In this document: piece by piece, positions 1 to 12,605 of the stretch
How the letters are laid out: the number at the start of each line of letters is the position of its first letter
Numbering within the stretch: position 1 is the first letter of the stretch
From: Chara braunii
Taxonomy: Eukaryota; Streptophyta; Charophyceae; Charales; Characeae
NCBI GenBank assembly: GCA_003427395.1
Contig: BFEA01000007.1
Coordinates: 7,947,313 to 8,011,312, forward strand
DNA length: 64,000 nucleotides
Reading direction: 5' to 3'
Notes under the pieces: generated by a model
What the model was told of the DNA's origin: nothing
Seen by the model: only the letters and a program-made list of their open reading frames with translations
Database searches by the model: none
Made by a program: the position numbers and the translations under genes

Positions 1-1290
1 TCCTCCAAACTGGATCGCCTCTTTACTCACCTGCAGATTCCACGTACCCTGGTCATTCCTCCATCTCCTGGGAGTCCCAAAGTGGGACCCCAGCAGCCCC
101 CACAATCCAAACTCCCATCCCCAAGCTCTACACCCAGATCAACAACCGCCTCACAGCCCTCAGCTCCATTTGACCAGCAGCGGCCCAAACTAACCCCTCC
201 ACCCATGTTCTCTAGGGAGGACCCAAAGGTGGATGTCTCAGACTGGGTCACCGCACAACGAACCTACCTGAGCCAGCCCAAACTGACNAGCCAGCCCAAA
301 CTGACCCCTCCACCCATGTTCTCTAGGGAGGACCCAAAGGTGGATGTCTCAGACTGGGTCACCGCACAACGAACCTACCTGAGTGGGTTCAAATGTGGTG
401 AGGATGTGAAGGTGAGTGCCATCCTTGTTCGCTTGGAGAGGACTGCACTGAAATGGTGTACCTCCACTTCCAGCAAGCAAGGTTTGGAAATGTCTGAGTC
501 GACGCAGAGACTGGGGGTGTCTGATTTCCTGCAGACCCTCAATGATCAATTTGCAGACAAGGCGCTGACCAGGAAGGCAGCAGACAAGATTGTCCGCCTG
601 GGCCAGAAGAAATGGGATGGCTTCCTTTCCAAGCTCTACTCAACCGTTGAGAGTCTGACATCGACTCCTGGGTTGGAGATGAGTAAGCAAGACCAGCTCA
701 TTCATTTCTTGAGAGCCGCACTCGGGGAATACCAGCTTGCCTTGTTCTCTCAAGGTCATAAGGACTGGAGGTCCTTTGGCAAAGCAGACCTGGATCTAGA
801 GTCCAAACTCCATGTCCAGAAAGCACCTTCTGAAGAGACCCTCCTCAAAGGGGCGAAGGAGGAGGAAGGGTGCTCTATTTGCTGCAGCATCAGGTTCAGA
901 AGATGAGACAACATCTCAGAGTGGGACCCCTCGATCTGAGACTGCTTCATCCTCTGCTGCAGATCCTGCCGTTCTTGCCCTGGCTGATGCTCTGATAGGA
1001 TTGACCAAGGGTAAGGCACCGGCCCAGAGAGCATCAACCAGCAGCAAGAGAAAAGGCAAGGGACGCGCCTCTTCCCCTACTGCCAGAGAGTCCCATTACC
1101 ATGTGACGTCCGTTCGCCAGCTGACCCCCTTGACCCTTCCACCTTCCCCTGGCATGCACTCATGATCCAGGAGAGAGTTTGGAGGAAGAGGAAGGATAGG
1201 GGAATCTGCATGAGATGCGAGGGGGACCATTTTCTCAAGGACTGTCCCAACATGCCTCGCAGGCCTTCAGGCTCAAGTTCAAAAAACTAG
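1..1290 (+). pseudogene. gag: Ty3/gypsy gag, copy A (left end cut by window)
   Basis: The frame is open from base 1 to 906 and shifts near 850 into a second frame (812-1165). The zinc knuckle lies in a short third segment at about 1162-1290. The protein would form the capsid/nucleocapsid of the retroelement particle. It aligns by eye with copy B at 41857-43345 (shared PPPMFS, DPKVDV, LARLERTALKWC-like blocks). The knuckle at about 1207-1245 reads C-x2-C-x3-H-x4-C, one residue shorter than the usual CCHC box. Gag ends at TAG 1288-1290, right after an A-AAA-AAC heptamer. At least two frameshifts make it non-functional. The start codon lies left of the window. Confidence 0.85.
184..382. other. 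Duplicated block around a single N (likely scaffolding artefact)
   Basis: A stretch of about 87 bases at 184-271 recurs almost identically at 296-382, with one N at 288 between them. A 15-base piece (272-286) is also repeated right after the N. Redundant contig ends joined by a closed gap produce exactly this pattern, so the apparent gag duplication should not be read as biology without raw reads. Confidence 0.75.
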
Positions 1291-1325
1291 AGTGGAGAAA
1301 GGTGGAAGCAACAGCTCCTTCCACC
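1281..1325 (+). promoter_or_regulatory. -1 ribosomal frameshift signal, gag-pol copy A
   Basis: The heptamer AAAAAAC (1281-1287) sits in the gag frame as A-AAA-AAC and is followed at once by the gag stop TAG (1288-1290). The pol frame is -1 relative to gag and stays open through the site. An 8-bp perfect stem, GGTGGAAG (1301-1308) with CTTCCACC (1318-1325), begins 13 nt downstream and encloses a 9-nt loop. The same arrangement is kept in copy B at 43336-43380. This is the textbook layout of a -1 frameshift site. Function is inferred. Confidence 0.75.
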
Positions 1326-2999
1326 AGTGTTGATTCACCTTCTTATGAAGATGAGTCTTCACCCTCTCTAGCTGATTCTTTTTGTGTAGTTGCAGGGTCC
1401 TTCACTTATGAGGACATTGATCTGGATGAGATGTGGGAGGAGGATGAATCTTAGAGCCTTGTTGATCTCCTCCTGTCTTTGTAGGAAAGAAAGAAGCATA
1501 GGTCAAATCTCATCCTACGTCGACCCTCCATTCTGAGAGTCAGGTTCAAAGGGCTTCTAGACTGTGGGGCCACTCGTAACTTCATGTCTCCCAAGACAGT
1601 CAGTAGGCTGCACTTGGACCAGAAACTGGTAAAGTTGCAACAGCCTATTGAGGTTCGCATTAGCGATTCCTCTACAGTCAGGATCACTACTGCTGTCAAG
1701 GGCCTACCTGCAGCCTTTGACAAGCAGGGAGAAATCAAGCAACCCCTGAATTTCTCTGTGTTCTCTAACTTACCCTTTGACCTTGTCTTCTCCCTACAGT
1801 GGTTTGGGGCCACCAACCCTAGGATCAACTGGCGGATCCCTAGGGTTGAGCTACCTGACCGGCGAGGGGAGTATCGCCCCTGTATGCTCGCTGACGAGTA
1901 TCATCTGGCCAGTAGTTGTTATTGTATGCGTCCTCGTAACTTTTCGCGACTCTCACGCCAAACTGACCACACACGTCTGTTTGTGACATATGTTAAACAG
2001 ATTGATGTGGAGACTGCTCCCTGTCCCTCTCAAATTCAGTAACTGGTTGACCGGTTCTCAAGCCTTATGCAGGAGCCTACTAGAGTTGTCCATAGGCAAA
2101 CGAACCATAAGATTGAGCTCCTGCGTGGCGTGGTCCCTCCCGAGGGCCGGGTCTATAGGATGTCCCCTGTTGAACTTGATGAGCTCAGGAAACTGTTAGA
2201 GACCCTAACCAGCAAGGGTTGGATACGTCTCAGTACATCTGAGTTTGGGGCACCAGTTCTCTTTGTACCCAAAGGGAATGTGTGTGGACTACAGGGGACT
2301 CAATAAGATCACAAGGAAGTCTACAGAGCCTCTTCTTCGGGTCGATGATCTGTTGGACATGGTGCAAGGCTGCACGATATTCAGCAAAATCGACCTCAAA
2401 TCTGGCTACCACCAGATTGAGATGGTTGATGGTGATGTCCACACAACAGCCTTCAAGACCAGATATGGTACCTATGAGTACCTGGTCATGCCATTCGGTC
2501 TTTGCAATGCCCCTGGCACTTTCCAAACAGAGATGCATCACATACTCAGGCCTTACCTGGATAAGTTTGTAGTTGTTTATCTGGATGATATCCTGATAAT
2601 CAGTCATTCTGTCGAAGAGCATGCGCAACATCTGGCTCTTGTCCTATAGGCCTTACACGACAACCAATATAAGATCAACAGAAAGAAGTCCTCTTTCGGA
2701 GCTAGCTCTGTTGTCTATCTGGGTCATGTCATTTCCGATTAGGGGTTGGCTCCTGAATCAACGAAAGTTTCTACTGTTCAGGACTCGCCGAAGCCTGTAA
2801 ATGTTCGTGATGTCCGATCTTTCCTAGGTCTTGCATCATATTATAGGAAGCTCATCCGAAACTTCTCCTCCATTGCAGCACCCCTGACTCACCTCACAAA
2901 GAAAGAAGATACTTCCTTTCTTTGGACATCAGACTGTCAAGAGGCCTTCACACATCTCAAGGAGGCCTTGATTCGTGCACCTGTTTTGAATATTCGCGG
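1291..2999 (+). pseudogene. pol: Ty3/gypsy pol copy A: protease and partial reverse transcriptase
   Basis: The pol frame runs from the frameshift site. It is broken by TAG at 1452 and 1482, TAA at 2041, a deletion near 2277 that shifts frame, and TAGs at 2647 and 2740. The aspartic protease active site at about 1555 reads LLDCGATRNF, with Cys where Ser or Thr is usual. The reverse transcriptase starts near 2067 (VYRMSP, GWIR, APVLFVPKG) and has LDLKSGYHQIE-like, MPFGLCNAP and catalytic YLDD (about 2578-2590) motifs. The thumb and the start of the RNase H region (FLGLASYY, APLTHLTKK) follow. Homology stops at about 2999; RNase H, integrase and the 3' LTR are missing. Confidence 0.9.
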
Positions 3000-3599
3000 C
3001 ACGTGAGACCCATGGGAGGAAAGGATTGGGGCTATCGGGGACAAGGAAGCCCCAAATAAAAATGGGACACCGTCGGGAATGACGCCTGGGGCTAGATGGA
3101 CCCAAATAAAAATAGTTGAAAATTGGGACATGCGCCTGTGAAGACCACCACCGGGACTAGAAAATGGAACTGACATGGGAGAAGGGCGGGGACTTGAGCA
3201 GTCCCAAGGGAGCCACGAGTTAGTAAAAGAGAAAAAATGTGCAAGCAAGTAGTGTCGTCAAGATCAAGATCTTGACGGTGGAAAATATTAGCCACTGTGA
3301 GTGCAAAATTGAAAGAGTTCAAGGAGAGAGTGCTAGGAGGCAAAAATGAGAGAAAATAAGTAAGGGAGGGGTTGTCGCGCAGTCTGAGGTATCGAAAATA
3401 AGCTGCCAAAGAAAAATCGGAGCACAAGGGGGCTCAAAATTGAGAAAACGGAAGCAAACGGGAGCCCCCACGAGCATGGGGGCTCCATTATTGCAATCCG
3501 AGTTACAACGGCTAGCTGCTGGCCATTAATTTGGCCTTGAATAAGGTCTTAAGGCCTAGAAAGACGGTGCACAACAGTTTGACACTTGTCACGAAAGAA

Positions 3600-3660
3600 A
3601 TAACAGAAAAAGGAGAGAAAAAGGAGAGAAAAAGGAGAGAAAAAGGAGAGAAAAAGGAGG
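3600..3660. repeat. Purine minisatellite (AAAAAGGAGAGA-like unit)
   Basis: Four to five near-identical tandem copies of a 12-13 base unit AAAAAGGAGAG(A). Low-complexity sequence with no coding content. Confidence 0.8.
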
Positions 3661-4209
3661 ATGGATGAGACAAAAAGGGAGAAAAGGGCGGAGGAGAATG
3701 TGCTGGTCAGTTGGGACTGGCACAGTAGGGCCTGGGAGGTCCCTACTGTGACCTCATCCCTCAAAGATTTGTGGAGGGCAATTCGGATCGCAGAGATAAT
3801 GCCCCAAGGGCGTTATCTCAGCAATATCTGAACTAAAAAGAGCAAAATTGGGCAAAATTGCAAAAAGGAGTTGACCGTTTTTTTTTTTTAGCCATGGATC
3901 TGAGATCAGATCTCATGATGGAGAGCATATGGACATTTTTTGTGGGTCAGCTCAAACGGCTAACTCCGGAATGAGTTGGCAACCCAAAATCGAAAGAAAC
4001 AATAGAAGGAAAAAATCGAAACTGTGCTTTTGGCCCAAAAAGAAGGTCAGATGCACCAAAAACTTCAAAAGTGAGCATAGGGCCTCAAAATTGAAGCAAG
4101 AACCACTTGGGGGTAGCTCGGAATTATGCTGGTCTTGGATCTCAACAAGATCCAAGGTCGGGATTGTTCCGAGGCATGAAAAAATACCTCGGTCTACCCA
4201 AATTGAGGT

Positions 4210-4305
4210 AGGGTAAAAAAAAAAAAAAAAAAAAAAGGTATATAAGACCTTATACTTTCAAGTAAGGCTGCCCCTTGGGCATTTAGGCTCAAGGGGGCAG
4301 CATTT
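4210..4305 (+). promoter_or_regulatory. A-tract, TATA-like motif and strong hairpin
   Basis: A run of about 22 A (4215-4237) is followed by GGTATATAAG. About 20 bases further an inverted repeat forms a hairpin: GCTGCCCCTTG pairs with CAAGGGGGCAGC (about 4266-4301). A TATA box followed by a GC-rich hairpin is common in LTR U3/R regions, so this may be a remnant LTR promoter. No paired LTR was found. Confidence 0.35.
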
Positions 4306-4620
4306 GAAAAAGAAAAGGGGGTTGAAGGAGGCTAGGAGGCAATTCGAGTCGGTACCAACCACTTGCATGTATTTGGCCAAAATGAGGCATAGGCGCCCCC
4401 AAAGAGGCCTAGTGGCAGAATTTGGCCTTGAGAGTATCTCGGTTCACTTGGAGGCACATGAAGAGGCTCATGGGATGACCGGTACTCCGGTTTCAGCCTA
4501 CATAAGCTAAGGGAGCAGTCCGCCATACTCACATTTGCATGGGGAGTACCCATGTTACACAAGTGAGCTAATAGGAACACTCTACTCACTTGGAGTGAGA
4601 GGAAGGGAACCGCTGTCGAG

Positions 4621-4950
4621 CACATCGGTCCCGCACGGGGACCCTCCCGGCCGCGTCACGCAGGATTATGCAGGACTTGTCGCGGAGAGCGTTTGCCGCT
4701 CCGGCCGAGTGCGCCAGCCGTACCTCTCGCTAGCCCCTACGACAGGACAAGGTCACGTGAGGCACCGCTTACCTCCACCTGCGGGAGTTGTCACCATCCC
4801 TTAGGTGGGCGTATCCCCGCCGAGCTACTGAACCACATGTGAAAGCTTTTCGTATGCAATTGCAGAGGTGGCCCAGCCGAGGGCGTTTCTCGTTCGCTGT
4901 AGCATAAGGGTTACGCGCGGTCGAACTCCCAAAGATCGAACCCGCACGTG
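4621..4950. repeat. Dispersed repeat R1, copy 1
   Basis: This GC-rich block is homologous to the reverse complement of 59480-59720. Shared anchors include CCGAGCTACTGA, GAAAGCTTTT, TTGCAGAGGTGG and GAGGGCGTTT, and the spacing between blocks is kept. The two copies lie in inverted orientation about 55 kb apart. No open frame is shared. The family is unknown to me. Confidence 0.7.
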
Positions 4951-5104
4951 AATCGACGCATTGGGGGGCTGAGGTCCCAAACGCGACTCGACGTCGGTCG
5001 ACTAGGACGCATCCACGCGTTACACCACAACACTCACATCTACCCACACATGGAAACACACAAAAAAAACAAACACTACAACCAACACCACAACACTCCT
5101 AGTC

Positions 5105-5860
5105 CCTTCAGTATTCGACCCATAACTCTATTCCGCGAGAATCAGCTAGATGTCGCGCGCTAGATTTTTGTATAAGAGTCGTGCGGGCGCACGGCGTCCT
5201 CATATCGACCAGCCATGCGGACATTCGCAGGCATTCGCGTTGATGGGGAACTATGTGGTACTTGTAGCCTCGCGGCCCTTGCTAATCTCAAGGGTCGCGT
5301 TCGACACTCAAGTGTCGGCTGACAGGCGCATTGAGGGGTAATCTCTCGACGCCGGACAACCGCCATGTGCGGTTGAAGACCACACCCTCTTCTGCATCCT
5401 GTGCAGAGGGGTTGAGTAGACAACTTTAGGGCTGTCGTGATAGCCAAAATCAAGGGGTTTGACTTTGACGGCTGCCACAGACTACAACGTCAAACTAAAA
5501 ACTCAAAAAGAAACAGCAATTGCCGATAGAGAGAGACTCTGCTTGACCCATAACTTTCGAGTGCGGAAATCGATAAGTGCCGCGCGCGTGGGTTAACATA
5601 AAACTACGCGGGCCCCGGACCTACGCCTACCGACCAACAATGCGGATTTGCGTAAGCAGTCGTGATGTCGGCGCACTATGTAGTGCCCATACCCGAGTGG
5701 CCTCATTTGAGCCATGGGGTCGTTCTCAACGCTCAGGCGTCGGCTGAAGCGCGCGCTAAGGGGGTTAACCCTTTAGCGAGCGCAAAACCGGCCTGAGGGC
5801 CTTACCATCTTCTGCACCCTGAGTTGCCCCAAAGGGTGCGGGGTAAGATGGTCCCTAGGG
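5105..5860. repeat. Diverged tandem pair of about 430-bp units
   Basis: Two related segments (about 5105-5420 and 5540-5860) share the order CGACCCATAACT, AGTGCCGCGCGC-like, GCGGAC/TTTGCGTAAG-like, GGCGTCGGCTGA and TCTTCTGCACCCTG. Both end at a short inverted repeat. They are strongly diverged and non-coding. They immediately follow R1 copy 1 and may belong to the same larger repeat. Confidence 0.55.
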
Positions 5861-7235
5861 CAGGAAGGGATTCAGAGTGATGGTGAGTTGTCTGGCGCAT
5901 CACCATCGACCCGCTAACCCTTCCGCCCGGAACTTTATCGTTCCACCAAAGTAAATTAAGACAAGGAAAAAAGAAAAAGGAGTACTTGACGTTGGCAGGG
6001 GGAAACATGAATACCCGAGCGTACGCCTACTCTGACTATCACATTATCAGGACGGAAAAAAAAACAATCTCACTCAAACAAAAAGTTGTGGGTTAGTTCA
6101 CTCTCACGACAGTTGTGTGGTTAGCCCATCTGAACCCAAACATGATCACTCAACAGGACTCAATCGAGACTCCTCCATACATACCTGCATTCATACGCAC
6201 AACATTCGAACAACATCACACACACTAAAGGGGTCAACTTTTCAGCCTCCTGTAGCTCACACCCTGCCTCAAGCACATGAGTCCAACCATTTCCCCACCA
6301 GTCCTCAACAAAAATACTCAGTCTTTAAGAAATGGCCATTTATAAAGAAACTGGGTGAAAACCCAAAGAAACACACAAATCCTGGCAAGGGCCAAGGCCT
6401 TAGGTTGAGAGGCAGGAGAGATAGGAAAGTTGAGTCGCAAACCGACGAATCGACAACCGACTTGTTATCAGTGATAGCAGAAAAGTAATCCTTTTGAAGC
6501 AACAGGCTGAACAGATCAAGCCTTCAAGCAAAATACGAAAACCTGCATCACAGTACAGGCCAAAAAGAAACACTACTGTGTTTATGTCAGGAAAGGGAGA
6601 GTACTCCCTACGTCGTAACCTAGCTCCTCTACTAGCACCAAGTCACCGAACATCTCCTCTATCCAGGGTAGATCTGCTAAGTAGCCCCTAGCTGAAAAAT
6701 ATTGTAACTCCTCAGATTCTGCGATATTTCGACAGCGCTTCCCGTAGGAAAAGTGCCTTTTCATAATTTCTATGAGTCCAAAAACGACTAACTCTTTCAG
6801 ATTTGCAGAAATTTCGGCAGCGCTTCCCGTAGGAACGGGAGACTGTCAAGATTTATACAAAGTTGAAAGCCAGAAAGACAAAGCAAACTATACTTGGGAC
6901 TATCTTCTGACACCTGCTCGATGATGTAGAATCAATGATAGCCCTCATAGCCTCTAGACGAGAGTGTGGTTAGCCCTGATCCTAACTCCTAGCAGGGTCG
7001 ATCCTATCTTCATCCCAAGTTCTCCCTCCCATCATCCATCTCATCTACCTATGGCTCCAGCACTTGGCGAGCGTCTAAAGCAACTAGCCTATCGAAACAG
7101 ACGCCCCAGAGTGAGAGCCCACAAGCATGCATAAACAAACATCTCTCACAATCCGACATAAGTTTGACCCAAGTAGTTCGTTAGGTCACTTAGTTCTCTT
7201 TCCCTTAGTAGACCCCCTCGCCTATGGCATAGGAT
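5861..7235. other. Non-coding stretch
   Basis: No supported gene or RNA. It includes a pair of short direct repeats at 6728-6835 (separate entry). The rest is AT-rich sequence with no recognisable protein similarity on either strand. Confidence 0.6.
6728..6835. repeat. Paired motif TTTCGRCAGCGCTTCCCGTAGG
   Basis: A 21-22 base motif ending in GCGCTTCCCGTAGG occurs at about 6728 and again at about 6811. Its reverse complement, of the type GTAGGGGTAAGGAAGTGCTG followed by CCGAAATTTT, recurs at about 30968, 31040 and, across the 9-kb element insertion, 31250/40222. This links the region with the sequence into which the 31261-40221 element jumped. Probably a sub-repeat of an LTR or satellite. Confidence 0.6.
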
Positions 7236-7239
7236 CAGA

Positions 7240-8400
7240 CAAGGCCCTAACTTGAGGGTATGTCCAACCTGCCTAAGTAAATAAGTAAAAGCACATACAA
7301 CTTGACTGCCCTAACTTAAGGGTATACCCAACACCACATGAACTCTAGTCATAAAACATATGACCAGACCGCCCTAACTTAAGGGTACGCCTGGTTTCTA
7401 CTTAACTGACGACATGAAGCATAAACTAGACTGCCCTAACTTAAGGGTATGGCTAGTCAGCTAATAGACAAAGTTATGTAGGGCATAGGATTAGGCTGCC
7501 CCAACTTAGGGGTGTGCCTAACCTGCCTAAAACAAGTACGAACGACGAATGGTCAGACCGCCCTAACTTAAGGGTACGTCCAACCTACATAACATCAACG
7601 ACAAGAGCATATCACTAGGCCGCCCTAACTTAAGGGTATGCCTAACCAGCTTAAACAGGTTTAGTTACATAAGACAACATAACCAGGCCGCCCTAACTTA
7701 AGGGTACGCCTGATCTGCCTGGACAAAGTACAAACGACGTATGACTAAGTCGCCCTAACTTAAGGGTACGCTTAGCCTCCGTAACGACAATATATGAGAA
7801 CAACCATTGATGTACTTGCACAAACTTCATATGTTTCTCTCTTATTAGGCAGATGATCAGACCTACCCAACTTAGGGAGACATCCAATCCTACCTTGTGT
7901 TTAGAAGGAAAAATAAAAGAAGATTTATACTAACTCTCTGCACCTTCGTATTATTACGAGCATAAGACTGAACCACCCTAACTTAAGGGTACGCTCAGCC
8001 TGCCTGAGATACCTCGATTATACTCTTCATCGCTTTTCTCTTTTTTTTGTTCTACCTGACTTACTGACTGGCTTTCCCAACTTAGGGTGCCCGGTCTGCC
8101 AGAATATAAGTTCGTATAACATATACCAAAATTATATACTTTTGGTTGGCCTTTTTGTTCAGGGCTCATGACTGAGCCGCCCTAACTTAAGGGTACGCTC
8201 AGCCTCATACCTGTGTCCCCCTTAGAAGAACACACACAGAGTTGGGTCTACGCAACTTAGAATATACCCAGCTCTGTCTTCAGCAACCTAAAAGAAACAT
8301 CAGGATTCTGACACATCCCAACTTAGGGCGCCCATCCTCCTGTTCAGAAACCCCAGAAAGAAGCAGTGAGCCCACATCAACTTAGAGGAGCTCAGCCTTG
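7240..8400. repeat. Array of about 16 hairpins with constant loop and variable, complementary stems
   Basis: Roughly every 62-70 bases (wider after 7760) a core reads CCCTAACTTAAGGG, with starts near 7244, 7309, 7371, 7433, 7498, 7559, 7621, 7689, 7751, 7975 and 8180. Weaker forms lie near 7870, 8070, 8260, 8315 and 8375. CCCT pairs with AGGG around an AACTTA loop. Outside the core a second stem differs from unit to unit yet pairs within each: TTAGGC/GCCTAA, CCAGGC/GCCTG, CTAAG/CTTAG, GAGC/GCTC, ACTAG/CTAGT, GAC/GTC. At 7498 the inner stem changed to CCCC/GGGG. Intervening sequence is dissimilar and non-coding. Which strand, if any, is transcribed is unknown. Confidence 0.85.
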
Positions 8401-8900
8401 GGATGACCCAATCAAGCGCATGCAGACGCCTTCATCCCACCTTCCCCCTGTTCCTTTTGATTGACTTTACTCAAGTTCATCTGAACTCTCATATATATGT
8501 GTTCATTTAACCTTTTGCAAAACATGTCCTGACATACATAGCAAAACAAAGAGTAATATCCTCACATAGTTATATTTAGATACCCAAGGGATAATAGTTA
8601 GGGGAAGGGATCACACGCGTCAAACGAAAATATACCTGAGTGTTCCCTGCCTCCAGAACCCCGCCTAGCTTCCGGCAGAGCTCCCGCAAACGGTGGGTGG
8701 ACCTCCCACAAGGTCTTGACGCGGACCTACGGGTTGCAATCCCGCCTGCCGCCTTCCTCTCAGCACCAAAAGACGACTTAGAGTAAGAAGGATAGAAGTA
8801 GAAACTCTCAGATACAAAGGGGGTGCGCTCAGTCTCATGGGAGAGGGCCTTGATACCTTCAATCTCCTGAGGGCCCCGCAATAATGGCCAATTGACGCTG
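8090..8900. repeat. Left arm of a large inverted repeat (partner 52640-53530)
   Basis: The sequence from the last full hairpin unit to the purine-rich segment at about 8760 matches the reverse complement of 52640-53530. Anchors are AAAGAAACATCAGGATTCTG, TTCCCTGCCTCCAGAACC, GAGCTCCCGCAA and GGGTTGCAATCCCGCCTGC. Part of it (8660-8760) resembles a degenerate tRNA-like fold: a 5-bp stem GTGGG/CCCAC with a 7-nt loop, then a GGGTTGCAATCCCG block like a Pol III B box. A tRNA-derived repeat is possible but not shown. Confidence 0.75.
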
Positions 8901-12100
<3,200 letters not shown>

Positions 12101-12163
12101 GTGCAGGGGCCATGCTAATCTCCTCTGTACCGTTCCAATTTTAACGGATGTCCCGAAGGACTG
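12101..12163 (-). pseudogene. U6 snRNA 5'-part fragment
   Basis: Read on the minus strand from 12163, the sequence matches the 5' two thirds of plant U6. It shows the stem-loop GTCCTTCGGGAC, then AAAATTGGAACG, TACAGAGGAGATTAGC and GGCCCCTGC. Similarity stops at about 12101, before the 3' part and Pol III T-tract. The ACAGAGA box has become ACAGAGG. No plant upstream element or TATA box was seen in the expected place, so it is a truncated pseudogene. Confidence 0.85.
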
Positions 12164-12269
12164 GGACACAGGTCTGTATTCCCACAGTTCAGTGGTGTAG
12201 CCACTGAACTATGTTCCTGAGTTATGGTCGGACCTGGCGCCCCTGCCTGACCACGCTACCGATGAAAGA

Positions 12270-12274
12270 AAAGG

Positions 12275-12305
<31 letters not shown>

Positions 12306-12590
12306 AGTAACAATAATAATAAAAAAAACTAAGGATAATAATAATAAAACAAAAAAACGGATTGGGGGGGGGGAACCCGTCGGAACCCAGCCTTGGTCCC
12401 ACCTGTTGGGCCCACGGTCGGATCCACCCTCAGCAAAACCAAAGGGGATAGTCTCGCGGGACCCTCAACCCCTCGAACTGCTCCGAAGTGCACTCTCTAT
12501 TCCTTTTGCTCGCTGCTGGCCTCGATCCCGGGATCCGCCTCGTGAAAGTCCAGTATTGTAACCTATAGGGCTAAGCCCAAGCCTAGACAG
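12270..12590 (-). mobile_element. tRNA-derived SINE-like element, copy 1
   Basis: On the minus strand the head (about 12590-12510) has tRNA-like order: an A-box-like TAGCCCTATAGGTTAC, an arm containing TGGACTT, then a B-box-like GGGATCGAGGCC. The body (GAGGGGTTGAGGGTCCCGC, ACTATCCCC, GTGGGCCC) matches 48811-48915 in the same order. It ends in a C-rich run and a T-rich tail, seen as A-rich sequence at 12275-12360 on the plus strand. Shared head, body and T-rich tail in two places support one SINE family. Target duplications were not resolved. Confidence 0.65.
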
Positions 12591-12605
12591 GTTGTGCGCT
12601 TCCCT

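Larger units (their letters stand above)
3000..4620. other. Non-coding stretch after the truncated pol
   Basis: No supported gene. The sequence leaves pol abruptly at about 3000. Purine-rich segments with repeated CCCAAATAAAAAT blocks (3050-3120) follow, then a short purine minisatellite. Further on there are an A-tract with a TATA-like motif and a hairpin (separate entries). Small reading frames here show no recognisable domain. Confidence 0.6.

Noticed and set aside
4621-4950. Ribosomal RNA gene
   Set aside because: GC-rich and repeated, but no rRNA signature sequence was recognised, and the second copy is strongly diverged.
7240-8400. CRISPR array
   Set aside because: Regular repeats with unlike intervening sequence look similar, but the genome is eukaryotic, the repeats vary in their stems, spacing is irregular after 7760, and no cas-like gene is present.
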